From the NCBI GenBank assembly GCA_039602395.1, contig JBCNJP010000010.1:90986000-91049999 (forward strand): a stretch of 64,000 bases of DNA, in the 5' to 3' direction. The stretch is from Deinandra increscens subsp. villosa (taxonomy: Eukaryota > Streptophyta > Magnoliopsida > Asterales > Asteraceae). Positions 19,135-30,002 of this stretch are shown here, piece by piece. Position 1 is the first letter of the stretch, and the number at the start of each line of letters is the position of its first letter. The notes beneath the pieces are model-generated. The model was not told the origin of the DNA and searched no databases. It saw nothing but the letters and a program-made list of their open reading frames with translations. The position numbers and the translations under genes were made by a program.

Positions 19135-21698
19135 TGTCACACCCCCAAAATACCACTAACGGAGTTTGTACCGTTAAGGGGCGCGACTAGACCAGGATCC
19201 ACAACCATAGTTACAAATACTAAACGAATCAGGGTTAGTTCAAACACAAGTTATAAATCAAAGTCTTAAATTACATACGCAGCGGAAAAATAATTGTCCT
19301 TAGCACTAACCACGTGCTTTACATAAATGTTGTTTAAAAATTCCCAATTTAGTTTAAATAAAAAACAAAGGTCTTCCAGTGCCATGCCAACCTCCGGCGG
19401 ATACTCCTTAGCGATCTGCAAAAGTTTAAACCACGCAAGTGTCAACCTAACGGTTGGTGAGTTCACAGTGGGCTTGTCATGCATTGGCCCGGTCTCATAA
19501 TCACAATACGTATCAAGGTATACTTACAAGTTATTTATTTGTGAAAAGCAATGCTCGTAATTAAATCTCAGTTTATAAATGGTTTGTCCGTGACCTACGT
19601 CATCGGGTATGTACTAGTTCCGTAAAGTTAAAGGACTCAACCGATATCGCGGGTAGCTAATCCGTTGTTCCATGCTCTAAGGAAGTTTGTACCAAAGCTG
19701 ACTTATTTTGTGGGGGCCGAGCCATCCCGTACGGTGCGGACATAGTCATCGCGGTTTTTGCCTCCCCCGTGTCCTCTCGGGACCACGGTCAAATAGGCTG
19801 ATATTGTTCCTCCGTGCACTCCCCGTGCCACGGGGCGGAGTTTGTCAAACTCCAGTAGATCTACCCAACATCCCCTCGCTTTCACAAATTAATGGCACAA
19901 TTAAGTTGAGGACTTTTAAGTTATAAGGCATCCTTAGAAAACATGTGATATCATGTGGTTCAGACTTTAACCTACACTAGCCATATTAAAACGTTTTCAG
20001 TTTTGTTTCAGAAAAAATAGTTTGTTTGTAGTCCACAAGTGTTTCCCATAAAACACTTCAGTTCATCAAGTGGGTGCCGAGCATCCCGAGTTCTCAAGTT
20101 TATCAGTGAGGCGCCTAGCACTCTCGAGTTCATTCAGCATTATTTTTCGTTAAGTTATTCGGTGTGGCCCAAACGGACTCACGGTAAACGGGTTCGTGAC
20201 ACTCACCTTAGGTTGCACTGCTACACTTCAAGAAATCCAGATATAGTTGTTTAACGAAGACCTAGAACACGTTTAGGTCTTAAGTATTAGTTTCGTGTCT
20301 AATCTTTACTTAACGTCACTATGGCCCATAACATAGCACGTTGCAACTATGACTCGACATACCGACACACGACACCAATGGTTGATCATAAACAAGGGTT
20401 CATATAAATCGGATATCAAACATGTTTCATCATGGCATAATCATGTAAGTCATGGCATAACACTTAAGCAAATTTCACAAGTTTGGTTTTTAGGTCAGGT
20501 CTTAGTTTCGCTAGCATAGTTTCGCTAGGCAGTTTCGCTAGGTGCACGGGCAGCACTTTCGCTAGGCAATGCCCGGTGACACAGTTTCGCTAGGCTAGTT
20601 TCGCCCGAAACTGCTGACGCAGTTTCGCTAGCCTAGTTTCGCAGGGAAACTGGTTTGAACTTTCGTTCAGGTATTTCGCTCGGTAGGTTCGCTCGAGCTG
20701 GTCCGGTCAAGTTTCCCGGCGACACTATAGTTTCGCTGGTCAGTGTCGCTGGAAGGAGATATAATTTCGCTACTTAGTTTCGCCCAGAGAACACTCAGTT
20801 TCGCTGGTCGCGAAAAACATACGGATTTGCCTAAAAATCAACCTAACAGCTTCTGATCATACATGCAATTCATTATCTAGCATCCATAGGCATTTACCAA
20901 CATAAATCAAGCAGCTTTATCATGTTTAACATGCATTTTAATCATCAAATCTCTAAAAACACTTCTAAACCCTAAAACGACCAAAATTGCATAAATCATC
21001 ATCATGGTTTGTTTCTAAACGTAAAGTTGCTGACTTTATGGTAAAACTAGCATCCCTAGACAACATATTAAGAGATCAAGCAATATCATGAAGGTTTGAG
21101 CATACTTTTTAAGAAAACCCAAAGAAAACACATAAATAAAGGTTTTTGGGACTCACGATTTGATCTAGGATCCAAATGGGTGTTGTCTCAAAGCTGAGAT
21201 GATGATTCTTGATGGTTTCTTGGCTGACCAGAATCTCCAGGAGAAAAGAGTGTGTGTGTGTTTGTTGTGAGATGTGGCAAATGAGGCTACTTAGGGTTTA
21301 TTAAGTTTATTTATATCAGGAGCCAGTTTCGCTGGCAGTTTCGCTGGCCAGGCGAAACTAACTCTGGTCTCGTGACATTGGATTGTCTCAGCTGGCTACC
21401 GGGCGACACTATAGTTTCGCCCGTTAGTTTCGCTAACTACCAAAACAGGTCAATTTTCACATAATCGAGTATTTACAATTAATCATGCTATTCACAATAG
21501 TAAGTCATGTATTTAAATCACATTGCACATAAAGACAATCAATGATGAACACATAACACATATGGGCGGGTTCGGTGATCAACCAAAGGTCGTGGACGTA
21601 TTCGGCCTAGTTAAGCATTAGTTACTTAAGTTAACACTTATAACGTAACTAACGGATTTGTCTAACGGAAGTTAACCTTGAAATTCTCGGGTGTCACA
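19135..21698 (-). mobile_element. Solo LTR of the Tekay family
   Basis: The full 2,564-bp LTR is in reverse orientation with no internal region. It has a perfect 5-bp TSD AGACG (19130-19134 and 21699-21703), which marks it as a solo LTR left by recombination between the two LTRs of a former element. It keeps the AGTTTCGC word cluster (about 20505-20820 and 21325-21440), the acceptor (complement near 19415) and donor (complement near 21155), but differs clearly from the copies at 1341 and 8722, so it is older. Confidence 0.92.
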
Positions 21699-21703
21699 AG
21701 ACG

Positions 21704-22038
21704 AATCTCCTTTTCTTTTCTTTTTCTTCTCCTGTCGAAGGGAGAAAGGTGACTAGGTTTTAATCCCCTAATCATCTAATATGCATTATATTTGGGCCCT
21801 CTCGAATTTTAACCCCAACTGTACGCGAGCCTACGAGCCAACGTTAGAAAAAAATTTCACTAACGAATAGCTAGACCGTGAATTTAAATAAAACCACATG
21901 TATTTAAATATCGTTCACCCATTATTATTAAGCTCGTTAATAAGAATATTATTAATTATTAATTATTATTAACTAGTATAAATAATATATATAATCAAAC
22001 GTTTCCGTTTCTTTAGCCGGTTAACTATTTAAGCGGGT
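21704..22038. other. Unassigned AT-rich flank
   Basis: Continues the pre-insertion sequence of 18981-19134. It has long TAATTATTA runs at 21930-21990. No gene is seen. The last 70 bases read like LTR text (GACCCGTAAGAG on the minus strand) and fuse to the FAR1-like fragment. Confidence 0.4.
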
Positions 22039-22810
22039 TTAGTGTTCCTTGCACCCGGTGTAACTCTTACGGGTCATAACCAGGTCAGGTTCAAGATTTG
22101 TCGGGTCTGGACACATAATATCCAACAGTCTCGTGGTACAATCAACTGGCTGATTAGCCCTTAAAATTTCAGCGAACCTATCTTTCCGATTTTGAGGAAC
22201 AACCGGTCGATTATATTCATCAACCTTTATCATTTCTTTCATTGGATCCCTTACAGAACACAAGGCTCAAGATCTGGCGAAAGACGATTTATAATGTATT
22301 CATAGGATAACATTATATCACGCAAAACTTTATCTAATTCCTCAACATTGACAAAATCAGAGTTGTTGAAAGCTAATAGCTGCTTTGCCTTTATTAGGCA
22401 CAACCTCCTTTGTCCACCGCTTCATGATGTACTTTTAGGAAATTGAACAACCTCGAACATTTTAAAAACGTAAAATATAACAACACAACAAACCATAACT
22501 CTCAAAACGTTTACAACTACAAGTGCATGTTATATCACCATCAATCCTTGTGAAAATAACCTACAAAATAAAACATATATTAATAAAATATCACGCATGG
22601 TATATTTCAATAATAACGCAAGTATATTTAAAAAAAAATGCAAGTATATAATATAATCACGCATAAAAAACAACTTACTTCTAAAAGACCAAGTCCAACA
22701 ACAGCCCAATCTTTAATAATAACCTTGGCACTATTGTCTCCAGGTATAGTATTCACTCCTAAACAATTCTTAAAAGCGGAATACATCTCATCTTGAACAT
22801 CATGAAACAT
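22039..22810 (-). pseudogene. FAR1/FRS-like (MULE-derived) protein, C-terminal fragment
   Basis: Exon 1 (22810-22679) encodes a VQDEMYSAFKNCLG segment. A 118-nt intron follows (GTAAGT at 22678, TTTTGTAG ending at 22561), then exon 2 with a SWIM zinc-finger, DITCTCSCKRFESYGLLC, in which the expected Cys-x-His reads Cys-Tyr. After a frame shift come MFEVVQFPK, MKRWTKEVVPNK and a coiled tail (FVNVEELDKVLRDIMLSYE). FAR1/FHY3-related proteins are domesticated Mutator transposases acting as transcription factors or, in other cases, MULE transposases. This copy is dead: several frameshifts, lost N-terminus and a C-terminus running into repeat sequence. The genuine intron argues for descent from an expressed gene rather than a retrocopy. 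Confidence 0.72.
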
Positions 22811-22821
22811 GGCCCTGGTAT

Positions 22822-22990
22822 CTATGCAGTTAATACGGCCTCTATAGTGGTGCTATAGCGGATACCGGACCCTACGCAAAATATCGGTCTCATATAGCGG
22901 TTAAAATATCGGTTTCGCATTTATCGATCATAACGGCTGATATAGCACCGATATCGGTCTCATATAGCGGTGCTATAGCGGTTATGAAGG
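22822..22990. repeat. Cluster of TATAGCGGT repeats upstream of the FAR1-like exon
   Basis: The words GCTATAGCGG, CATATAGCGG and ATATCGG recur many times in both orientations. A phrase ATATCGGTCTCATATAGCGG occurs twice (about 22891-22910 and 22958-22977). Short subterminal-type words of this sort are typical of small non-autonomous DNA transposons. No TIR or TSD could be fixed. Confidence 0.45.
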
Positions 22991-23131
22991 TTTACTAATT
23001 TCTTCCAACTTCCGACCAATGTCATCTAAAGCCATCTTCACATGCATCTGTAAACCCTACACACACTTTTGAGTATTGATGTTTAATATTACTATTAATA
23101 TTTTAGTATTTTATGTTTCTTATATATAAAA

Positions 23132-23178
<47 letters not shown>

Positions 23179-23864
23179 TAATCCTACTTTTAAGCCACGT
23201 AGGACTGCACGTAGGCATTCAAGTAACGGTGTTAAATAAAATTAATGGGGGAGTGATGAAAGAAAATAGGTAGATAGTTAGGAGTGGCATTGGTTATTTC
23301 TATAATTGGGAGTGTTCCCGACAAAAAATGTAATAGCTAAGATTATTTGAAGCCAATAACCCTTTTTATTATTATAATTGCTATAAAAAGCTATAAAATA
23401 ATTTCGAAACCGGGCTGGAAATTGCTATAAAAAATAATTTCCAATTGGCCGTATCTTTCAAAAAAAAATTAGTTTTCAAAAAGCTATAAAAGATAACTTC
23501 AAAATTGCTATAAAAAAGCTATAAAAGAAATAACTTTGAAAGTAGACCATATCTTAGTATTCTAGCTATTTACAAGCCACACGTAGACTTCTACTTAAAT
23601 TATTTTTGTATTCTATCTATACAAAACTGAGTGAGTGAGTGATAAATATAAGTTATTCCTAGTTGGCGAATACTAATATCAGTCATGAAAATTCCCCACA
23701 ATAATACTAGCTTTCAAGGTGTTGGATTCTAATGATACACCGTTAGTTTTTTAATTAACGGTATTAGTCCCTTCCTGTTCTCCACTTCTTCGGCCAACCA
23801 GCGGCGTGATTTCGGCCACCGGCTACCTCTCGAACCACCGGCCATCACCACCTCGTGCTAACCT
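22991..23864. other. AT-rich intergenic stretch
   Basis: Contains a TA microsatellite (23139-23173), several scattered GCTATAAAA words at 23380-23530 and a GC-richer tract at 23770-23860 with CCGGCCA words that might be old coding DNA. No ORF with a recognisable domain. Confidence 0.5.
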
Positions 23865-25014
23865 TCACTAGTACAAATATGACATATGGTCACACTTTTC
23901 ACGTTTGGGCCCTGTGACACTTTCGATTAAAAGTGTGACCATAGTTTGTTTTTAATTTTCTAGACATGTTTCGGTGACATTTAAGATCGTTTTATGTGAC
24001 CATTGCAAGCGTGATCAGTTAATATGGTCACACTTTTACATTACATGTGTGACAATTACTAGTCACATTTCGAACAATGTGACCAAATGTAACCAATTGC
24101 GACTTTTATTCTGATAATATTTACGAGTGACTATAGATACGTATATGGTTACACGAAAAAATTGTTTATGTAACTAAATGTGGCTAAATGTAATATATAC
24201 TGACACGTTAATTTTGAGTGTGACAGTAAGTTAAATATTTTTTGGTGACAATAGTTATTGGTGTGACTATAAGTTGCAATTTATGGTCACATGTCCAATT
24301 TGGATGTGTGACTGAAGATATATACTCGTCACGATAATTGGGCATATATGTGACTATAAGTATCATATGGTCATATTTCATTTTCTTAGGTGTGACTAAA
24401 AATTCCAGTCTAAATATTTTATGGTCACAGTTTTATTTGTGTGTTGTTGACTAAATATAATTCATGGTCATGCTTAATAGGAATATATGTTACTACAAGT
24501 ATAATTTTGTCATGTTATAATGAATAAAATATGTGACTATAAGTATTATTTGGTCATATTTCATTTTGTGACAATTTGATGAGTGATTAAAGGTTAATTT
24601 TGGTCATGATAAATGAATAAAATATGTTACCAAAAGTATAATTTTGTCACATCTTTCATTTTATGATAATTTTAATTGTGACTAAAGATAAATTATGGTC
24701 ATTTTAAATAAAAAATATATGTGACTATAAGTTTATTTTGGTCATATTTCATGATATTAGACAATTTGATGTGTGACTATAGATGAATTCTAGTCATGGT
24801 AAATAAAAAACAAGATTTGTGACTATAAGTATTATTTGGTCATATTTTATTTTATGACAATTTGATGAGTGATTAAAGTTTAATTGTGGTCATGATAAAT
24901 GAATAAACTATGTTACCATAAGTATAATTTGGTCACATCTTTCATTTTATGAGAATTTTAATTGTGACTAAAGATAAATTATGGTCATGATAAATAAAAA
25001 AAAATATGTGACTA
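23865..25014. repeat. CACTA subterminal repeat array (3' end)
   Basis: Dozens of degenerate words such as GGTCACA, GTGACTATAAG and TGTGACTAAAG occur in direct and inverted orientation. From about 24,530 on they form longer units of roughly 110-120 bp. These are the transposase-binding type repeats known from CACTA ends. The array resumes at 29174 for about 40 bp after the copia insertion. Confidence 0.8.
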
Positions 25015-25352
25015 TGTTAGTACCTGGTTCCTGATTTTCATGTGAAGTATTGAATACAAGACAAAGACGTTCATGAATGCTGTTGGCCGAACCCTTGGCG
25101 AACTCCATGTTCGGACAGGTCCGAACTTGTCCGAACATGAGGTTCGGCCAAGCGGGTTTAGCTCTAGTATAAATAGTTTGTCTTGTGTATTGTTATGAAA
25201 CACATGAACTTCTGGTCATATCTTGTATGTGAACTATGTGGTGTTTCTCTGTGGTCTAATACAAGTCTCTTTGTATTTACTCCCGTGTTCTTATTCGTTT
25301 TACATTGATTTCGTTATGACTAAGTAGACGATTTACCGCTCACGCATTTTCA
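25015..25352 (+). repeat. copia LTR, plus orientation (anomalous partner)
   Basis: TGTTAGTACC...CATTTTCA, 338 bp. It contains a 12-bp perfect inverted repeat (25106-25117 and 25128-25139) built from TGTCCGAACA, and a TATA-like GTATAAATAG near 25167-25176. It is followed by ACTCTTCC instead of the primer binding site. Confidence 0.88.
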
Positions 25353-26639
25353 AACTCTTCCTATTCTTTGACGATGAGTTCAATCTTGAATACTTGATAT
25401 TGCATCGTGTGTAATCTCTTTATCAACAATCTTCAAAAAAACTTAAAGTTGTGATGTTCTCTTTCCACTTAGAAACCTGCCAACATAAATAATCTTGGCG
25501 CAAAACGTCACTTCGAGACTCCAAGATATTTTGATTTTGAAACGATTTTGTATTTCGTGTTGATTAATCAAAAATAAATCAGAAACAAAATATTTTTGAC
25601 TTTTAAAAGACTTTATGTCAAAACACACCTAAAATCTTTTTTGGTATTTTTCTGATATGAAATGTAAATGCAATACAGAATCAGACGCTATTTTTGTCTT
25701 TTGTGAGAAAGATCACGACTTGGGATCATATTGGACATAACATGCTGAACTACACTTCAATTTCGATTATTGTAGCACATAAGCCATGTCGATTGCATAT
25801 ATAATTTGTCCAACTTTAAACTCAGGCACAATCATACTCATAACATCTGGATATGATAAAGTATTGATTAGATTTGCATTGACCAGTGTACCCCACACTA
25901 TCAGACATACTCAGATATGCTTTGCTTATCACAATTTGTGATTTCATATGTGATTTAATCACATAATGATTATATTCATGATATAGTCAACTGTGTTCCA
26001 TGCAAAAAGAAATAAGAACATTAAATCGTCTACCTTAAGGTCGATCATTCGATACGCAGATAAGGCGTCGGATTTAACAAAATAAGAAAATAAAACAAGT
26101 TGAAATTGTATAACTCAAAAACAATCAGGTCGGTCTTGTGGACACGCACGCAGAGAAAGTCAGATGAGTTATACGAAACACAAAAGAAAATAAAGCAGAA
26201 CGTCAAACGAACAACAATCAGGTCGGCCTTGTGAGCACGCAGAGAGAAGTCCGGTCATTTGACAAAATAAAGAAAATCAAACAAGTTTAAATCTTTGCAA
26301 AATGAACACATGTATACACAGTGACTTCTCATTTTATTTTTACATATCTTTTTCTTGATATATCATGAAATATGCATCAAGATGTTGTCCACTAGGCTAA
26401 GCATCAGATTTAGTGTATATCACATTTGAATACTTTCTGATTTGCCAAGCCTACCTTACACATTGATCAAATGGTCTTATGGTTTTTTCATCTATTTTAT
26501 CCATGAGTCAGACGATGTAAGCCAATGTACCATCATTTCCCAATCATGTCGGATACAATTTCTCATTTATTAATGTTTTTGGAATTTTGTATTTTTCAAT
26601 GTTTTTGTCGAATTGGATAACTCTTTTCAAACAAATTCT
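25353..26639 (-). other. Non-coding interior of the inverted-LTR element
   Basis: No gag or pol similarity. A phrase beginning CAATCAGGTCGG is repeated at about 26125-26165 and 26214-26254, each followed by a GCACGCAGAGA-type stretch. Where a copia element should carry pol and PPT, neither is recognisable. Confidence 0.5.
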
Positions 26640-28325
26640 CAAAATCTTGAGCTGCATCTAAAGCTTCAGCTTTGGCTTTCTCACATTCTTCAGCCAATTT
26701 ATTCTTTTATTGCAAAACATCCTCATGAACATGAACCAATTCATAATATTTCTTTTGAAATTCATCCAATTCTTTCTTGAGCATAACAATCTCTTTAGTT
26801 GAGAATTCAGAATTTTTCTTAAAACTTACAATCTTCTTACCCAGCCTTATACATTCAAGACATTTTAATTCTTCGATTTTAACTTCTTTGATCATTGATA
26901 TTGTCGAATTGGAATCAGAATCAGAATCAGTCAGAATGCTATCATCATCATAATGACGAGCAGTTAAGGCAACAATAAAAGGAGCATGTTTCATTTGTGC
27001 GGCAGCATCTGCATTCCAAGCAAATTCGTTTGGATGCCAAAACACCTCGGACAATTTTTTTATCAAAAGAAACAAATTTTTCTTCAACCTTGGAAGTTTC
27101 ACTTGGTGTTAGAAAAACCACATGAGCATGTTGACCAGATTTCAACTTGTTGTCAATTAAACTTGGACATTCTCGTGCAAAATGTCCATAAACAGAACAC
27201 TTATAAACACTTAACCTTTGACTTGTCCAATCTGATTTTTCCATCTTCATTCTTCGAACTAACATAGCATATTGCCAGTTTAAATCCATCTTTTCCAAAT
27301 GATCGTAATCTATCTGATCTTAATCTTCATTTGTCAATTCAACATTATTCACAGCACCAGTAATAACACCAAAATATGAAGATACCAACACAGACATTAA
27401 CACATTATAATTATCGGTAGTTTGAGCAGACAATACATTTTGAATTGAAGAACTCAGAACATAAACATTACAACTAGTAGAATAACTAGGAGTTTCAGAT
27501 TTACCTGCAATGAATGCTGTGGGAGGTGCAGAACTAAGAGTACTAGATTTCCCAGCATTCATGGTAGAATCATTATCACCAAAATACACTGCAGGATTTT
27601 GAACTTGTGCAGGAAGTGATTTATTCACCATCAACTCCATATCGCTGGCTTGAATTCTATGAATTAAATCATTGAAAGATAATCCCGGATATTCTTAATC
27701 ATGGGTGATCATCATCACATAATTCTCCCATTTCTCAGGTAAATCCTACAAAATCTTTTCTTTCATATCAGCTTCTTCTTTTGTAAGACTGACCAAACGC
27801 ATTTCACTCATTAAATGAGCAAATCTTGCAATTAGATTTGGAATTGATTCGTTCTGATAATGCTTGAAACTATCAAATTCCTTTTTTCAAAACCTTCTAA
27901 CGACTTTTCTTATATTGATGATTTCCTTCACATCGTTTTTCCAAAGCATCCCACAAACTCTTTGATGTGTAGCTACCCGAAAATTGATGTAGTAACTCTT
28001 TAGGCAAAGCCATCGTCAAAGTACCATACGCTTTCTTCTCAGCTTGATAAGCTTTTTTTTGTTTAGTTGACATCTTTCTTTGAAGAATGGGTTCACCAGT
28101 CTCATCCTTAGGATAGACATATTGATCAGTAAACGCCAACCACATATCAATGTCGTTAGTATCAACGTATGCTTCAAATCTTTTGACCCAACTATGATAA
28201 TCTTCCAATTTGAGCAATTTGGGAACTTTTTGACTTGTTCTGATTTCATTATCGTAGTTCATCATAGTTTGCATCGTTGCTTGAACCGAATTTTGAATTT
28301 CTGCGAACGCTTGAAAATCAGACAT
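26640..28325 (-). pseudogene. copia gag (UBN2-type) with zinc knuckle, fragmented
   Basis: The ATG at 28325 (MSDFQAFAEIQNSVQ) opens a gag with PKLLKLEDYHSWVKRFEAYV, LTMALPKELLHQFSGSYTS and LWDALEKRCEG, the classical copia gag core. Frameshifts follow near 27,890 and 27,300. The nucleocapsid has YKCSVYGHFAREC, a CCHC knuckle in which the first Cys is replaced by Val. The C-terminal part (27102-26707) is acidic and coiled-coil-like (FQKKYYELVHVHEDVLQ). The frame ends near 26707. No protease, integrase or RT follows, so the element is non-autonomous. Confidence 0.82.
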
Positions 28326-28820
28326 GTTGAAAAATTCTGTCACTATTCACTCCGAACCACCTCCGAACCTTTGTCGAACTTTAGTCGAACAGGAGTTGAC
28401 CGAACTCTGTCCGAACCTTATCTTCGGATGATCCGAACTCTCTCTGAACCAAAGAAGCAACGAATGTTGTCCGAACCTAGACCGACCTATATCTGAACAC
28501 TATCTGAACCTTGAGTTCATGAAAATTGAGCCGAACTCTCTCCGACTAGGAGTTCGGAGCAGTTATTTTTGGATTGTCCGAACCTCAACCGAACAGAAAC
28601 ACTCTCGACACCATTTTCGTGATTTTCTGTGATTTTAGATGAAATTTTTGACAGGAACTCAAGCAAAACCAATAGAAACAAACACATGGAAGATTTTTCA
28701 CGTAAAGCACACTCGAGAAGATCAAACGAACTCAAAAATGATACTTAGTTTCGTAAAAACGTGCAATTTTGACTCAAAACTCCGAAAACAGAGATTTCCG
28801 ACCAGTAGAACAAACCAAAA
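28326..28820 (-). other. copia leader with dense CCGAAC words
   Basis: Between gag and PBS. On the plus strand about a dozen and a half CCGAAC or near copies (TCGAAC, CTGAAC) occur in 28350-28595, in one orientation mostly, unlike the mixed orientations in the LTR. No ORF of its own is convincing. Confidence 0.6.
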
Positions 28821-28832
28821 GCTCTGATACCA
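28821..28832 (-). other. Primer binding site, tRNA-Met type
   Basis: Complement reads TGGTATCAGAGC two bases from the LTR end at 28835, so the right LTR acts as the 5' LTR of a minus-strand element. Confidence 0.9.
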
Positions 28833-28834
28833 CT

Positions 28835-29173
28835 TGAAAATGCGTGAGCGGTAAATCGTCTACTTAGTCGTGATGAAATCAATGTAAAACGAATAAGAAC
28901 ACAAGAGTAAATACAAAGAGACTTGTATTAGACCACAGAGAAACACCACATAGTTCACATACAAGATATGACCAGAAGTTCAAGTGTTTCATAACAATAC
29001 ACAAGACAAAACTATGTATACTAGAGCTAAACCCGCTTGGCCGAACCTCAGGTACGGACGGGTTTGGACCTGTCCAAACTTGGAGTTCGCCAAGGGGTCG
29101 GCCAGCAGCAATCATGAACGTCTTTGTCTTGTATTCGATACTTTACATGACGATCAGGAACCAGGTACTAACA
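28835..29173 (-). repeat. copia 5' LTR (339 bp)
   Basis: Reverse complement of the LTR at 25015 with about 20 differences. The CCGAAC words are partly mutated, so the 12-bp palindrome is lost here. Flanked on the right by GACTA. Confidence 0.88.
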
Positions 29174-29215
29174 GACTATAAGCTTATTTTGGTCATATTT
29201 CATGATATTTGAAAT
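29174..29215. repeat. CACTA subterminal array, continuation
   Basis: GACTATAAGC and GGTCATATTTCATG words continue the array interrupted at 25014, including the second copy of the TSD. Confidence 0.75.
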
Positions 29216-29310
29216 GTAAAAAAAATATTTATATGGTGTTGGCACTTGCCAAGGGTCAAACTCACAACCTTTCAAAGAAAATCACAAGACCAACCCGCTA
29301 GGCTAGCCCC
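29216..29310 (-). repeat. tRNA-derived SINE-like fragment
   Basis: On the minus strand the sequence has a perfect Pol III box A (TAGCCTAGCGGG near 29302-29290) and, about 35 bp on, a box-B-like GAGTTTGACCC. It ends in a run of eight T near 29223. The size and order match the head of a plant SINE with a T-type tail. Its 5' limit is uncertain. Confidence 0.45.
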
Positions 29311-29649
29311 TGAGAACGAAATGTGTTTCAATAAACAAATCTTTAACCTGTATTCTCAATATTACAAAATAACTTATAAGTATGAATATGGTTCGAACCC
29401 CATGTCCCTACAATTTTTTTATGTTTTCTATAAACTAATTTTTAAGCCATTATGTGGATACCATGAAATTATAACCATCCCAACTTGTTTAATAAAACGT
29501 TAAATTCAAAAACATCTAATAATTTTGGTACTTCATAACATACATTAAACAGGTAAAATCAGAAAACATTAACTTATTAATAATTTTTCATAACATACAT
29601 TAGTTCAGTAAAAAAACACAAATTAAAACCATCAACACCTAGACTATTT
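29311..29649. other. AT-rich interior of the CACTA element
   Basis: No gene or clear repeat is seen. Confidence 0.4.
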
Positions 29650-30002
29650 TCAGAAAGCATCAGCCCTCAGAGCAAATTCTTTCTTCATTGGACGGTTCTT
29701 GATGATGGTTGGACCGATTTCCTTCAGCCTTGATTGCAGAAGTTTGTTTTCTTGTTCGATCATAGTAAGACAGTGGACAATCGAGGGGCTATTGCAGTAC
29801 AGGCTCTCACTCAAACGAACATGTTTTAGGATGTCCCCCATCTCCTCCGTGATTTTCTGCTGGTTGTAGGTGGTGGCTTCCATATCAGCGGTAATCAACC
29901 CATCGTCCACGTACTTGGCTTGTTGATACTCTTTGCAAGCATCGGATGCAGCATCTGTGGTTTCGTATTTGGGGAGGGATGTCAAAGTGTGATGGCGGCC
30001 AT
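29650..30002 (-). pseudogene. Small coiled-coil ORF, unknown (CACTA interior)
   Basis: The ATG at 30002 (MAAIT) is followed by a one-base frame shift, then about 110 residues: KYETTDAASDACKEYQQA, ITEEMGDILKHVRLSESL and a heptad-like MIEQENKLLQSRLKEIG. A good TATA box (CCTATAAATAG, complement of 30078-30088) lies about 80 bp upstream. The protein is not recognised. Its start and its C-terminal heptads resemble the product of the divergent ORF at 30402, so the two look like paralogues in head-to-head order. It could be a captured host gene or an accessory CACTA gene. Confidence 0.5.

Larger units (their letters stand above)
25015..29173 (-). mobile_element. copia-type insertion with inverted LTRs
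   Basis: Two copies of one LTR lie in OPPOSITE orientation at the ends: plus at 25015-25352 and minus at 28835-29173, about 94 percent alike by eye. Both expose their U3 end (TGTTAG / CTAACA) to the flanks. A perfect 5-bp TSD GACTA is present (25010-25014 and 29174-29178), and the CACTA subterminal sequence joins smoothly across it. The right LTR is a normal 5' LTR with PBS, leader and gag on the minus strand. The left LTR has neither PBS nor clear PPT beside it. Ordinary LTR elements have direct LTRs, so this is an aberrant integrant. No pol is seen. Confidence 0.85.

Noticed and set aside
25015..29173. Two separate solo LTRs in opposite orientation
   Set aside because: Two solo LTRs would each have their own TSD. 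Here only the outer borders share GACTA, and the right LTR has PBS, leader and gag attached.
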